This document shows positions 52,691-61,183 of a stretch of 64,000 nt of DNA, piece by piece (the stretch's first letter is position 1; each line of letters opens with the position of its first letter). This DNA comes from VXNF01 sp965116465 (lineage in GTDB: Bacteria > Actinomycetota > Acidimicrobiia > Acidimicrobiales > CATQHL01). The notes beneath the pieces were generated by a model. That model was not told the DNA's origin. It saw only the letters and a program-made list of their open reading frames with translations, and did no database searches. The DNA is taken from assembly GCA_965116465.1 (NCBI GenBank), contig OZ220687.1, positions 1,612,001 through 1,676,000 of the forward strand. Reading direction: 5' to 3'. The position numbers and the translations under genes are program-made.

Positions 52691-54153
52691 CAGGCCAGGC
52701 ACTCCACGAGCCGGCGCCGGCGCAACCGGTCGTAGCAACCCGCCAGCAGGCCGGCGGTCGCGTCCCAGGAATAGCCCCTGGCGACAGCGGCCGCCTCCAG
52801 CGCCATCGCGGCGGCCGTGAGCCGATCCTCCAGGATCTCCTCCACCCGTTGAGCCCACGATCGGGGATTGCGGTCCGCCACGAGGTAGCCGGTGCGGCCG
52901 TGACGCACGAGCGTCCTGAGGCCCCCGACCTCCGCGGCCACCACCGGCGCTCCACAGGCCGCCGCCTCCAGCGCCACCAGTCCGAACGTCTCGCTCCGGC
53001 TCGGCACGAGAACCACGTCGGCGGCTCGGTAGTAGGTGGCGAGACGGTGGTGCGGCTGGGGAGCCACGAAGCGCACGCGCTCGGCAAGACCGGCGGTGGC
53101 GACCAGGCGGCGGGCCCGGATCAGCTCGGCCCGGCCCTGCCGGCCGCTGGGACCCCCCACGACGAGCAGCCGGGCACGCCCCCGATTGCCGTCGAGGGCA
53201 TCCAGCGTCCGCACCGCCAGATCCAGGCCCTTCAGCGGCTGCACCCGGCCGACGAACAGCAGCACGGGCTCGGCGCCGAGCCCCAGGGCGCTCCGGGCGC
53301 CGTCGGGGTCGCCGGGTGAGAACAGGGCGTGCTCCACCCCCGGCGCCACGATCTGCACCCTGTCGGCCGGCGCGCCGTACAACTCCACCAGATGGTCCGT
53401 CTCGGTCGGTCCGGCAGCGCATATGACATCCGAGCAGGCCACCACCTCCTCCTCGGCACGGGCGCGATCCGGAGACTCCGTCTCGCCGAGACTCTCCTTC
53501 ACCCGGCCGAGGGTGTGGAACGTCGTCACGAGCGGCCGGTCGAGGGCGTGCTTTATCCGGTGACCGGCGACCCCGGAGAGCCAGTAGTGCGCGTGGATGG
53601 CGTCGACGCCGCCGGACCGTCCGATGTCGGCGAGGACACCCTCGGTGAAGACGTCGAGGGTGCCGGCCAGCTCCTCCTTCGGGAGGTCGGGTGGCCCCGC
53701 CGGGACGTGGACGACCCGTACGCCAGGCTCCACGTGGATCTCCTGCGGCAGGTCGTCCCCGAAGCGGCGCACGTACACGGAGCATTCCAGCCGGCGATGC
53801 GCCAGTGCCGCGGAGAGCTCGCGCACGTAGACGTTCATGCCGCCGCTGTCGCCGGACCCCGGCTGGACCAGCGGGGAGGTGTGCAGCGAGATGACCGCCA
53901 CGTGACCGGTGCGGCCGGCTCCGCCGGACACGGGAGGCAGTGCGGCGATCTCGTCGCCGGCGGCGACGGGCTCCGACGGGTCGGCGGGCTCCCCGTTGCG
54001 CCAGATCCGGCAGGCGCGCAACTGCTCCTCGAACGCCGGACCGAAGCGGGCCGCAGCCGCCTCGAGCACCTCCGCGACCGTGGCGCCGCCGAGCTCCACG
54101 GCGCTCACGCCGGCAGCCTGGCGCACGGCGGCGAAGAGACGCAGGGTGGGCAC
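52690..54153 (-). CDS. MoaD-like ubiquitin-fold domain fused to MshA-type glycosyltransferase
   Basis: One open frame of 487 codons. Residues 1-78 are a MoaD/ThiS-like beta-grasp protein (VPTLRLFAAVRQAAGVSAVE to DEIAALPPVSGG) ending in the di-glycine that is normally the C-terminus. A six-residue linker follows, then residues 85-487 are a GT4 glycosyltransferase of MshA type: SPLVQPGSGDSGGMNVYVRE, PPDLPKEELAG, FVGRVQPLKGLDLAVRTLDA and VPSRSETFGLVALEAAACG. MshA makes the first mycothiol intermediate from UDP-GlcNAc and inositol phosphate. No stop separates the parts; a GTG at 53901 could start MshA alone. The GTG at 54153 has TACGCT 6 bases upstream. Confidence 0.8.
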   Translation of the reverse strand: MPTLRLFAAVRQAAGVSAVELGGATVAEVLEAAAARFGPAFEEQLRACRIWRNGEPADPSEPVAAGDEIAALPPVSGGAGRTGHVAVISLHTSPLVQPGSGDSGGMNVYVRELSAALAHRRLECSVYVRRFGDDLPQEIHVEPGVRVVHVPAGPPDLPKEELAGTLDVFTEGVLADIGRSGGVDAIHAHYWLSGVAGHRIKHALDRPLVTTFHTLGRVKESLGETESPDRARAEEEVVACSDVICAAGPTETDHLVELYGAPADRVQIVAPGVEHALFSPGDPDGARSALGLGAEPVLLFVGRVQPLKGLDLAVRTLDALDGNRGRARLLVVGGPSGRQGRAELIRARRLVATAGLAERVRFVAPQPHHRLATYYRAADVVLVPSRSETFGLVALEAAACGAPVVAAEVGGLRTLVRHGRTGYLVADRNPRSWAQRVEEILEDRLTAAAMALEAAAVARGYSWDATAGLLAGCYDRLRRRRLVECLA

Positions 54154-54225
54154 ACCTTGAGCGTAGGTGTGACCGCCGCCTGTGGCACCGTCGCTCGGCG
54201 GCGAGCGGCGGTATCGTCGCCGCTC

Positions 54226-54861
54226 GTGGCCCGGTTGATGCTGCTGCGACATGCCGAGAGCGAATGGAACGCCCAGGGGCGCTGGCAGGGCCAGGCGGAT
54301 ACGCCGCTGACCGACCGCGGCAGGCGCCACGCCGCCGAGGCCGGACCGCTGCTGGCGACATTCGAGATGCTGGTGTGCTCCGACCTCTGCCGCGCCCGGC
54401 AGTCGGCGGAAATCATCGCCACCGGTGCCGGGATCGACGTGATCGACATCGAGCCGCGCCTGCGTGAACGCAACGCGGGGCCGTGGCAGGGCCTCACCCG
54501 GGACGAGATCGAGCGGGACTGGCCGGGTTATCTGAGCAGCGGCCGGCGGCCCACCGACTACGAATCGGACGAGCAACTCGTGGCGCGGGCGGACGCGGCC
54601 CTGCGCGACGTCGCCCTGCTGGCGGACCGCAGGGGCACATCCGAGGTGCTGGTCGTCACCCACGGCGGGGTCATTCACAGCCTGACCGTGCGGGCCGGAT
54701 TGAAAATGGTGCCGATGCCGAACCTCTCGGGGCGCTGGGTGACCGTCGAGGGTGGCACGGTGCTCGTCGGCGAGCCGGTCACCGTCGGTGATGCCGACCG
54801 GCACAGTTCCGAGGCCGTCGAAGCCGGCCGCCCGCCGCAGCGCGGCGCTCAACTGCGATAA
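54226..54861 (+). CDS. Histidine phosphatase (phosphoglycerate mutase-like) family protein
   Basis: A 211-aa protein with the catalytic LMLLRHAESEWNAQGRWQGQ (Arg8-His9), SDLCRARQSAEI, and the second His in VTHGGVIHSLTV. The EWNAQGRWQG pattern is that of broad phosphatases; in actinobacteria some act on glucosyl-3-phosphoglycerate or the phosphate made in mycothiol synthesis. The substrate here is unknown. GTG 54226, divergent from the MoaD-MshA gene across 72 bases, with TATCGT 8 bases before the start. Confidence 0.8.
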   Translation: MARLMLLRHAESEWNAQGRWQGQADTPLTDRGRRHAAEAGPLLATFEMLVCSDLCRARQSAEIIATGAGIDVIDIEPRLRERNAGPWQGLTRDEIERDWPGYLSSGRRPTDYESDEQLVARADAALRDVALLADRRGTSEVLVVTHGGVIHSLTVRAGLKMVPMPNLSGRWVTVEGGTVLVGEPVTVGDADRHSSEAVEAGRPPQRGAQLR

Positions 54862-54868
54862 TCGGGAC

Positions 54869-54942
54869 GCCCCCGTAGCCAAGCCCGGCAAGGCATCGGA
54901 CTTTTAATCCGCAGATCGTGGGTTCGAATCCCACCGGGGGCA
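54869..54942 (+). tRNA. tRNA-Lys (anticodon UUU)
   Basis: Cloverleaf fits by eye: acceptor GCCCCCG/CGGGGGC, D arm GCC/GGC, anticodon loop CTTTTAA (anticodon TTT, positions 34-36), T arm GTGGG-TTCGAAT-CCCAC, discriminator A. One mismatch (T-C) at the base of the anticodon stem. The 3' CCA is not encoded (ACCG follows). It lies 7 bases after the phosphatase stop. Confidence 0.93.
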
Positions 54943-55005
54943 CCGCTGAGCCGGAACTCGCTCGGGGTGCGCCGGGTGCCAGGTGGGTCGCCGTAATCTG
55001 GCAAT

Positions 55006-55977
55006 GTGGCACCCTTGCGAGCGCGGCACGGCCCGGCGGCGGTCGTTGTGGCGCTGTTGGTTCCCGCCGTTCTCGCAGCCGCCTGCACGATCAGTTCGGA
55101 GTCGCCCGGCGCGGCCGGCCTGCGGGGCCCGGCGAGTGGGACGACCACGACCGCCGGGAGCGGTGGCGAGACGGCCGGGGGCGCGCCGGCTCCCGGCTCC
55201 GCGGAGCCGGAACGGGAGAACCCCGCCGGAAACGCCGCCTCGAGCGACACGATCCCGGTCACGCCCGAGGCGCCGGCCGGCGGGCCCGGGGAGGCCGAGC
55301 CGCCGGTCGATGCCGCCACGGTCGACGAGACTCCCGACGCGACGGCCGCCGAGCAGGTTCCCCCGGCAGGGCAGCCCGCGGTGGACGAACAGGCTCCCGA
55401 GACGCCCCGCAGCACCGCCACCACAGCTGCGGGCCCCGACGCTGATCCTGGCGACGGTGACCCCGGCACCGGCGACGAGACCCCCGCGTCCACCACCGGC
55501 ACGCCCGCAGGCGCCGAGACCGCGTTCGACGAGCGCTCGAAGGTCTCGACGGTCGGCATCGGCTCGGTGTTCTTCGGGATGTCCCCGGAGGAGGCCGCCG
55601 AGCGAGTGGGCACCGCCTGGGCGGGGAGACCCGAGGGCGGGGCGGACTGCTACGTGATCACGCCGACCAACGGGCCGCCCGGCGTGGCGTTGTGGGTGTA
55701 CCACGGCACCGTCGAGCGCGTCGACATCGACACCCCCCTGCTGCGCACGCCGTCCGGGCTGGGAGTGGGCACGCACCTCGGCGAACTCCGTTCGAGCCTC
55801 GGAGACAAACTCGTCGTCGAGGAGCATCCATACCTGGCCGGATGGATCCTCGCCACGTTCGTGCCGACCGACCCGAATGATGCCGCGTTCCGCATCGCCT
55901 TCGACATATCCGGCGGCGAGGTCATCCGCTTCCGCGCGGGGCGGACCGAGATCGTTGCGCTGGAAGGCTGTGCGTAG
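55006..55977 (+). CDS. Putative lipoprotein with low-complexity linker
   Basis: A 323-aa protein with a signal sequence and lipobox (VVALLVPAVLAAAC, Cys about residue 27). A linker of about 140 residues, rich in Thr, Ala, Pro, Gly and Glu, follows. The compact C-terminal domain (about 175-323) contains VSTVGIGSVFFGMSPEEAAE and two cysteines (about 210 and 322). The domain is unrecognised, probably extracellular and membrane-tethered. GTG 55006 has TAATCT exactly 6 bases upstream, suggesting leaderless expression. Confidence 0.7.
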   Translation: MAPLRARHGPAAVVVALLVPAVLAAACTISSESPGAAGLRGPASGTTTTAGSGGETAGGAPAPGSAEPERENPAGNAASSDTIPVTPEAPAGGPGEAEPPVDAATVDETPDATAAEQVPPAGQPAVDEQAPETPRSTATTAAGPDADPGDGDPGTGDETPASTTGTPAGAETAFDERSKVSTVGIGSVFFGMSPEEAAERVGTAWAGRPEGGADCYVITPTNGPPGVALWVYHGTVERVDIDTPLLRTPSGLGVGTHLGELRSSLGDKLVVEEHPYLAGWILATFVPTDPNDAAFRIAFDISGGEVIRFRAGRTEIVALEGCA

Positions 55978-56347
55978 AGCACCGCGTCACGCGGCGGCAG
56001 TCGACCGCATCAGTCTGAGCCTGCCGCCCGAGCCGGCTTCGGTCCCGCTCGCCCGCACCGCGGCGGTCGGGCTGCTGCAGCACCGCGCCGGTGGCGACGT
56101 GCTGGGCGCGCGCCTGGCATCGGTCGCCGCCGACCTCCTCGGCGCCGGCCTGGCCCGGGCGCACCCCAGAGATCGCCTCCTCGTCCACTTCGACCTCGGG
56201 GTCGATTCGGTCACCGCCACGGTGGAACTCCGTCGACCGGGGCGCTGGCAACCCGGCGGGTCGTTCCTGGAGAGCTCCGTCCTGCATTTCAATCATGACA
56301 GTGCCCGGAGCCGACCCGGAGCCGGAGGGCGAGCGTCGCACAACTGA
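55970..56347 (+). CDS. Small hypothetical protein
   Basis: A 125-aa frame from a GTG overlapping the lipoprotein stop by eight bases. The segment DRISLSLPPEPASVPLARTA faintly recalls the opening of anti-sigma-factor ATPase (RsbW-like) domains, but the ATP-binding motifs are missing. The rest is one probable helix-rich region and a basic tail. It could be a degenerate regulator or not be translated; support is only the open frame and the overlap. Confidence 0.4.
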   Translation: MRRAPRHAAAVDRISLSLPPEPASVPLARTAAVGLLQHRAGGDVLGARLASVAADLLGAGLARAHPRDRLLVHFDLGVDSVTATVELRRPGRWQPGGSFLESSVLHFNHDSARSRPGAGGRASHN

Positions 56348-56353
56348 CCTGCG

Positions 56354-56387
56354 GCGCACCGGCGGGTGTGACGCACCGCCGGCGCGC
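56354..56387. terminator. Hairpin between convergent genes (terminator candidate)
   Basis: Arms CCGGCGG (56359-56365) and CCGCCGG (56376-56382), extended by GCGC on each side, with a 10-base loop. It lies between the stop of the small hypothetical gene and that of dut, which converge. No U-run. Confidence 0.5.
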
Positions 56388-56389
56388 GG

Positions 56390-56866
56390 TCAGCGACCGG
56401 TCGAGCCGAATCCCCCGCTGCCCCGCTCCGATTGCGGCAACTCGTCGACCTCGCGCAGCTCGGCGACCGCCACCGGCTGGATCACCAACTGGGCGATGCG
56501 TTCCCCCCGGCGCACTGTGAACGGCTCGCTGGGATCGGTGTTGACGAGTAGCACCTTCAACTCGCCGCGGTAGCCGCTGTCGATGAGGCCCGGCGTGTTG
56601 AGACAGGTCACGCCGTGATCGCGGGCCAGGCCGCTGCGGGGCTGGACGAAACCCGCGAACCCGGTGGGAATGGCGACGGCGATCCCCGTCGGGACGAGCG
56701 CCCGCCCTCCGCCGGCGGGCAGTTCGGCACCCGCCGCGGCTCGCAGATCCAGGCCGGCGTCCCCGGGACGGGCATAGGCGGGCAGCGGCAAGTCGGCGTC
56801 CAGGCGCTGTAGGAGAACTTCGACCTCCCCGCCGTCGGGGTGCGGCAAGGGAATCGTGACGGCCAT
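56390..56866 (-). CDS. dut: Deoxyuridine 5'-triphosphate nucleotidohydrolase (dUTPase)
   Basis: A 158-aa trimeric dUTPase that hydrolyses dUTP to dUMP. The five family motifs are present in order: AGLDLRAA, PRSGLA, NTPGLIDSGYRGELKVLLVN (motif 3, with the catalytic Asp), RIAQLVI and GSGGFGSTG at the C-terminal arm. ATG 56866 has TATCGT exactly 6 bases upstream (56873-56878) and no Shine-Dalgarno, so it is a likely leaderless start. Confidence 0.96.
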   Translation of the reverse strand: MAVTIPLPHPDGGEVEVLLQRLDADLPLPAYARPGDAGLDLRAAAGAELPAGGGRALVPTGIAVAIPTGFAGFVQPRSGLARDHGVTCLNTPGLIDSGYRGELKVLLVNTDPSEPFTVRRGERIAQLVIQPVAVAELREVDELPQSERGSGGFGSTGR

Positions 56867-57053
56867 GGCGGGACGATAGGGCCGGCCCGGCGCCGGCCCC
56901 GCGCCACGGGAAGTCGTCGGGCCGAGCCGCAGCGAGATTCACAGGCCGCCCAGACGAGTTCCCCAACCCACCCCCAGCTTTGTCCTGAGACGTCGCGGGG
57001 CCGGGCGCGGCGCGCCCCTTCGCCCGCCCACTCGCCTCGCTAGCATCCGGCCC

Positions 57054-57602
57054 GTGCTCGTGTGGATCGATCTGGAGATGACCGGCCTCGACGCCGACCG
57101 CGACCACGTCCTGGAAATCGCCACGGTCGTCACCGACGATGACCTGAACCCCGTCGGGGACGGGTTGCAGTTGGTGATCCATCAACCCCCCGAGGTGCTC
57201 GGCCTCATGGGCGACGTCGTCAGCAAGATGCACCACGACAGCGGGCTCACCGACGAGGTGCGCCGCTCCACGCTGAGCCTCGCCGAGGCCCAGCAGCAGA
57301 CCCTGGAGTTCATCCGCGAGCACGTGCCCGAGCCCGGGAAGGTCCCGATCTGCGGGAACTCCATCGGCATGGACCGGCGGTTCCTGAACCGCTGGCTGCC
57401 GGAGATCGAGAGCCTGCTTCACTACCACGTCGTGGACGTCTCCTCGCTCCAGGAGTTGGCCGCGCGCTGGTATCCCACCGCCGCCAAGAAGCGGCCGGCG
57501 AAGCGCAAGGGGCATCGGGCGCTCGACGACATTCTGGAGAGCATCGAGGAGTTGCGCTACTGGCGAAGCACCGTTTTCGCACCGGCTCAAGCATCGGAAT
57601 AA
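57054..57602 (+). CDS. orn: Oligoribonuclease
   Basis: A 182-aa DEDDh 3'-5' exoribonuclease that degrades 2-5-nt RNA and pGpG. Acidic motifs: WIDLEMTGLD (residues 4-13), GNSIGMDRRFLNRW (about 100) and HRALDDILESI with His and Asp (about 157). GTG start at 57054 with TAGCAT 7 bases upstream. Single gene, full family length. Confidence 0.95.
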   Translation: MLVWIDLEMTGLDADRDHVLEIATVVTDDDLNPVGDGLQLVIHQPPEVLGLMGDVVSKMHHDSGLTDEVRRSTLSLAEAQQQTLEFIREHVPEPGKVPICGNSIGMDRRFLNRWLPEIESLLHYHVVDVSSLQELAARWYPTAAKKRPAKRKGHRALDDILESIEELRYWRSTVFAPAQASE

Positions 57603-57642
57603 CCGCGGTTCGAGTACCTCCCAGCGGCGATAGGTTGACCCG

Positions 57643-58731
57643 GTGAGCGACGCGGCAACCGACGAGCAGCCACCGCCAAGACCGCCTCGCCAGGAACGGG
57701 AACCCGCCCAAGCCGAGATCACCGAGATCGCACCCGGCGTGCTCCGCTCCCAGTTGCCGGTGAACCTGCCCGGCATCGGTCACGTCAACTGCTACCTGCT
57801 CGAGGACGAACGGGGCGTGGCGGTCGTGGACCCCGGCCTTCCCAGCCCGGCCTCATTCGCGGCGCTCGAACAGCGGCTCCGGTCGGCCGGGTACGGCATC
57901 GAGAACGTGCACACCGCCGTCATCACCCACTCCCACTTCGATCATTTCGGCGGGGCCGAGCGGCTGAGAACCCTCGCGGGAGCCGAAATCCTGACCCACG
58001 AGTCGTTCCGGCCGGTCTGGGAGTCGACCGAGCTCGCCGAGCCTCTCGAACTCCCGGCGGCCGAGGAGGAGGACGATGCCCGGCGGCCTCCCTGGCTGGC
58101 GCTGCGGAGAAACCCCTGGGGCACCGAACGCGAGCCGCTGCCGGAGAAGGAATGGCGCACCTGGGAGGAGATCGCCCGCGACGATCCCCGCTGGTTCGCC
58201 ACGCCGCGCCCGACACTCACCGTGGCCGACGCGCAGGTGGTGCGTCTGGCCCGCCGCGACTGGCTCTGCCTGCACACGCCCGGCCACACCGAGGACCACC
58301 TCTGCCTCTTCGACCCGACCCACGGCATCATGCTCTCGGGTGACCATGTCCTGCCGACGATCACCCCCCACATCAGCGGCCTGTCCCCGCACCCCGATCC
58401 CCTGGCCCGCTTCTTCGACTCGCTGCAGCGCATGGGCACCATCGACGGCGTGACGACGGTGCTGCCGGCGCACGGGCACCCGTTCGAGGACCTCAGCGGC
58501 AGGGCCAAGGCCATCCGGCGCCATCACGAGCACCGGCTGACCGTGATCCGGAATGCCGCAGACGAGCTCGGCACGGGCACGGTCCCGCAATACATGCAGC
58601 GGCTCTTCTCCGAACGCTCGTGGGGCAACATGGCCGAGAGCGAGACCTTCGCCCACCTCGAGCACCTCCGCGTGCTCGGCGACCTGACCGCCACCCGGCG
58701 CGACGGTCAGACGGTCTTCTCGGTGGCCTGA
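57643..58731 (+). CDS. Metallo-beta-lactamase-fold hydrolase
   Basis: A 362-aa MBL-fold protein. Zn motif THSHFDHFGG (about residues 87-96), later metal His in CLHTPGHTEDHL and Asp in LSGDHVLP, and His in VLPAHGHPF. A C-terminal winged-helix-like extension (about 285-362) matches the LACTB2/hydrolase subgroup. Substrate unknown. GTG 57643 has TAGGTT exactly 6 bases upstream. Confidence 0.87.
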   Translation: MSDAATDEQPPPRPPRQEREPAQAEITEIAPGVLRSQLPVNLPGIGHVNCYLLEDERGVAVVDPGLPSPASFAALEQRLRSAGYGIENVHTAVITHSHFDHFGGAERLRTLAGAEILTHESFRPVWESTELAEPLELPAAEEEDDARRPPWLALRRNPWGTEREPLPEKEWRTWEEIARDDPRWFATPRPTLTVADAQVVRLARRDWLCLHTPGHTEDHLCLFDPTHGIMLSGDHVLPTITPHISGLSPHPDPLARFFDSLQRMGTIDGVTTVLPAHGHPFEDLSGRAKAIRRHHEHRLTVIRNAADELGTGTVPQYMQRLFSERSWGNMAESETFAHLEHLRVLGDLTATRRDGQTVFSVA

Positions 58732-58771
58732 GGCCGTGCCACCCGCCGTCGGGGTTCGCCGGACTCGCCAC

Positions 58772-59311
58772 ATGCGCGGCACGCGCCGCATCCGGGGTGG
58801 ATGGGTGCTCATCGCCCTGCTGCTGGCAGCGTCGTGCGCCGGCGACGCGCCCCCGCCCGCAGCGGCCGCGCCGGCCGCCGAGACCGTCCCGGCCGGGGAT
58901 CACGAGCCCGTCCCCGAGGTGCGCTTCAACTACTTCGACGGATCCGAGGGCACGCTCGCCGATCTGGCCGGCACGCCTGCGGTGATCAACTTCTGGGCCT
59001 CGTGGTGCCCGCCCTGCATCACCGAGATGCCGGCCTTCGAGGCCGTGCACATCGAACTGGCCCCGCACGTGGCCTTCCTGGGGTTCAACGTCGGCGACGA
59101 GCCGGGCGCGGCGCGGGAACTGGCGGAGCGAACGGGCGTGACCTACCCGCTGGCGGAGGATCCGGACTCGACCATCTTCCAGGCGTTCGGCGGATTCGGC
59201 ATGCCGACCACCGCCTTCGTCACCCCGGACGGCATGATTGTGCACATGATCAGTTCGCGGCTGCGGGCACAGGACCTGCGGGCGCTCATCGCCGAGCACC
59301 TGGGCGTGTGA
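58772..59311 (+). CDS. TlpA/ResA-like thiol-disulfide oxidoreductase (lipoprotein)
   Basis: A 179-aa thioredoxin-fold protein. Signal peptide with lipobox (WVLIALLLAASC), then redox motif FWASWCPPCITEMPAF (CPPC). It would act outside the membrane, reducing the haem-binding cysteines of apocytochromes c, with electrons from the CcdA-like protein encoded 25 bases downstream. I chose ATG 58772, which gives a normal signal peptide; GTG 58736 is an alternative. Confidence 0.87.
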   Translation: MRGTRRIRGGWVLIALLLAASCAGDAPPPAAAAPAAETVPAGDHEPVPEVRFNYFDGSEGTLADLAGTPAVINFWASWCPPCITEMPAFEAVHIELAPHVAFLGFNVGDEPGAARELAERTGVTYPLAEDPDSTIFQAFGGFGMPTTAFVTPDGMIVHMISSRLRAQDLRALIAEHLGV

Positions 59312-59336
59312 CTGCGGTGCGGCGAAGACTCGCTCC

Positions 59337-60452
59337 ATGAACACCGTCAGCCTCGCCACTCTGGCGAGCCTGGCTCTCTCGGCCGGGTTCATCTCCGCCT
59401 TCAACCCGTGCGGCTTCGCCATGATGCCCGCCTACCTCTCGTACTTCCTGGGCATCGAGGGCGACAAGCGGCTGAGTCCCGCCCAGAGCATCTTCCGGGG
59501 ACTCGGCGTGGGGCTGACCCTCTGTGCCGGATTCATGGCGGTGTTCGCCGCCATCGGCGCCCTGGCCTCGACGGTGCTCAGCCGCAGCGCCATCGAGAGC
59601 CGGGTGGCGTGGGTGACGTTCGTGCTGGGAATCGTCATGGGCGTCCTCGGCATGGCGATGCTCCGGGGGTTCGAGCCCAAGTTCCGGCTGCCGCGGCTGC
59701 AGCGGGGCGGCGAGAGCCGCCGCCTGAGTTCGATCTTCCTGTTCGGCGTGTCCTACGCCATCGTCTCGCTGGGCTGCACCATGCCCGTGTTCTTCGGGAC
59801 CGTGGTCAGCGCCTTCTCCAGCAGGGACTTCTTCGACGGGCTGCTGGTGTTCCTCGCCTACGGCGGCGGGCTGTGCGCGGTGATCATGGTGCTGACCCTG
59901 GCGATGGCCGTCGCACGGACCGAGGTGCTCGCCAAGATGCGGCGCATCCTTCCCCACGTGAACCGCATCTCGGGCGGTTTCCTGACCGTCGTCGGCGGCT
60001 TCCTGGCCCTCTACGGCTGGTGGGAGGTCCAGGTGCTGCGCGGCAACCTGATGACCAACGTCCTGGTGGACCTCTCGCTGGACGCCCAGACCGCATTGAG
60101 TTCGTGGGCATCGGCGGCAGATCCGGCCCGGTTGGCGGTCGCCGCGGGCTACATCGTGATCGGAATCGTGCTCGCCGCGTTGCGACCGAGCACGAGACCG
60201 CGCAACGCCCGGATCGCCCTGGCGGCGTTCGGCGTGCTCTGGCTGGCCGTCGAGGGTGCCTACTACCGCTTCGACCTGTTCGTGCTCCCGATCGTGCGCA
60301 CCATCGCCGACATCCCCGAGCGGGTGGCCAACTGGTCCGACCCGCTGCGCTGGGCGGTGCTGTTCGAGCTCCTGGCCGCCATGGCCGTCGCCACCATCGT
60401 CTGGCTCCAGCTCCGCCGGAGGCTGCGTTCGGCGCCCGAGCCGGCGGGCTGA
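59337..60452 (+). CDS. CcdA/DsbD-like membrane electron-transfer protein (cytochrome c maturation)
   Basis: A 371-aa membrane protein. The CcdA core has two redox cysteines, in FNPCGFAMMPAYLSYFLG (about residue 24) and SLGCTMPVFFG (about 146). This core of six helices is followed by about 150 residues with two or three further helices not usual for CcdA. It carries reducing power from thioredoxin to the TlpA-like partner. c-type cytochromes elsewhere in the window need this step. Confidence 0.87.
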   Translation: MNTVSLATLASLALSAGFISAFNPCGFAMMPAYLSYFLGIEGDKRLSPAQSIFRGLGVGLTLCAGFMAVFAAIGALASTVLSRSAIESRVAWVTFVLGIVMGVLGMAMLRGFEPKFRLPRLQRGGESRRLSSIFLFGVSYAIVSLGCTMPVFFGTVVSAFSSRDFFDGLLVFLAYGGGLCAVIMVLTLAMAVARTEVLAKMRRILPHVNRISGGFLTVVGGFLALYGWWEVQVLRGNLMTNVLVDLSLDAQTALSSWASAADPARLAVAAGYIVIGIVLAALRPSTRPRNARIALAAFGVLWLAVEGAYYRFDLFVLPIVRTIADIPERVANWSDPLRWAVLFELLAAMAVATIVWLQLRRRLRSAPEPAG

Positions 60453-60459
60453 ACGGCTC

Positions 60460-61131
60460 TCAGCCGCCCGCCTGCTCCCGGCGCAGCACACACCACGTCG
60501 CCCAGAGCGCCCCGCTGGCGACACCGCCCCAGCGGCCGGGCAGTGCCGTGGCCACCTCCTCGGCCGGGAGATGGATGGGCGTTCGCTCCCCGAGCGTGTT
60601 GAACCAGAGCACGGCCCCGTCGGGGCGCAGCACGCGGTCCACCTCGGAGGGGAACAGGAGCATGTTGATCAGCGCCACGACGTCGACCGAGTCGTCGGGC
60701 AGCGGCAGCGACGCCCCGTCCGCCCGCACCCGGGGGGCCAGATCGGGCGGCGCCAGGGCCAGCATGCCCGCCGAGATGTCCATGGCGATCGTGGCCCGGA
60801 AGTGCGCGGCCAGATGCACGGTCCCGAACCCCGTGCCCGAGCCCACCTCCAGGCACAGCGCCGATGGCTCGAGCAGGCCGCGCTCACAGGCGTCGGGGAG
60901 ACCGACGAACTCCTCCGGCCGCAAGCGGTTCTCCCAGTCGGGCGCCAACTCGTCGAAACGCTCGGTTATCTCCGCCGCCGTGGCGGGGGTCCAGGACGTC
61001 TCGTCGCCGGCCACCGAACGGGTCACCGCCCGCACCGGATGATCGGTGCCGTCCAGATCGGGCGGCTCCTCCGGCGCCGCGATCAGCGCCGGCAGGTGCC
61101 GGATCGCGCCCCCGTCGCCGTCCCGGTGCAT
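60460..61131 (-). CDS. SAM-dependent methyltransferase (class I)
   Basis: A 223-aa Rossmann-fold methyltransferase: motif I LCLEVGSGTGFGTVHLAAHF (about residue 92), motif II acidic Asp in IAMDISAGML, then ADGASLPLPDDSVDVVALIN. Substrate unknown. It converges on the CcdA gene (7-base gap) and starts 52 bases after the serS stop, so it is probably co-transcribed with serS. Confidence 0.8.
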   Translation of the reverse strand: MHRDGDGGAIRHLPALIAAPEEPPDLDGTDHPVRAVTRSVAGDETSWTPATAAEITERFDELAPDWENRLRPEEFVGLPDACERGLLEPSALCLEVGSGTGFGTVHLAAHFRATIAMDISAGMLALAPPDLAPRVRADGASLPLPDDSVDVVALINMLLFPSEVDRVLRPDGAVLWFNTLGERTPIHLPAEEVATALPGRWGGVASGALWATWCVLRREQAGG

Positions 61132-61183
61132 CCGGCTCCGGCGGGCCGCTAGCCGGCGAGGCCCCGGGGGGCCGCCGCCCGGC

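Noticed and set aside
53901..54153. moaD as a separate gene upstream of mshA
   Set aside because: There is no stop codon before mshA in this frame; translation from the moaD start must continue into mshA.
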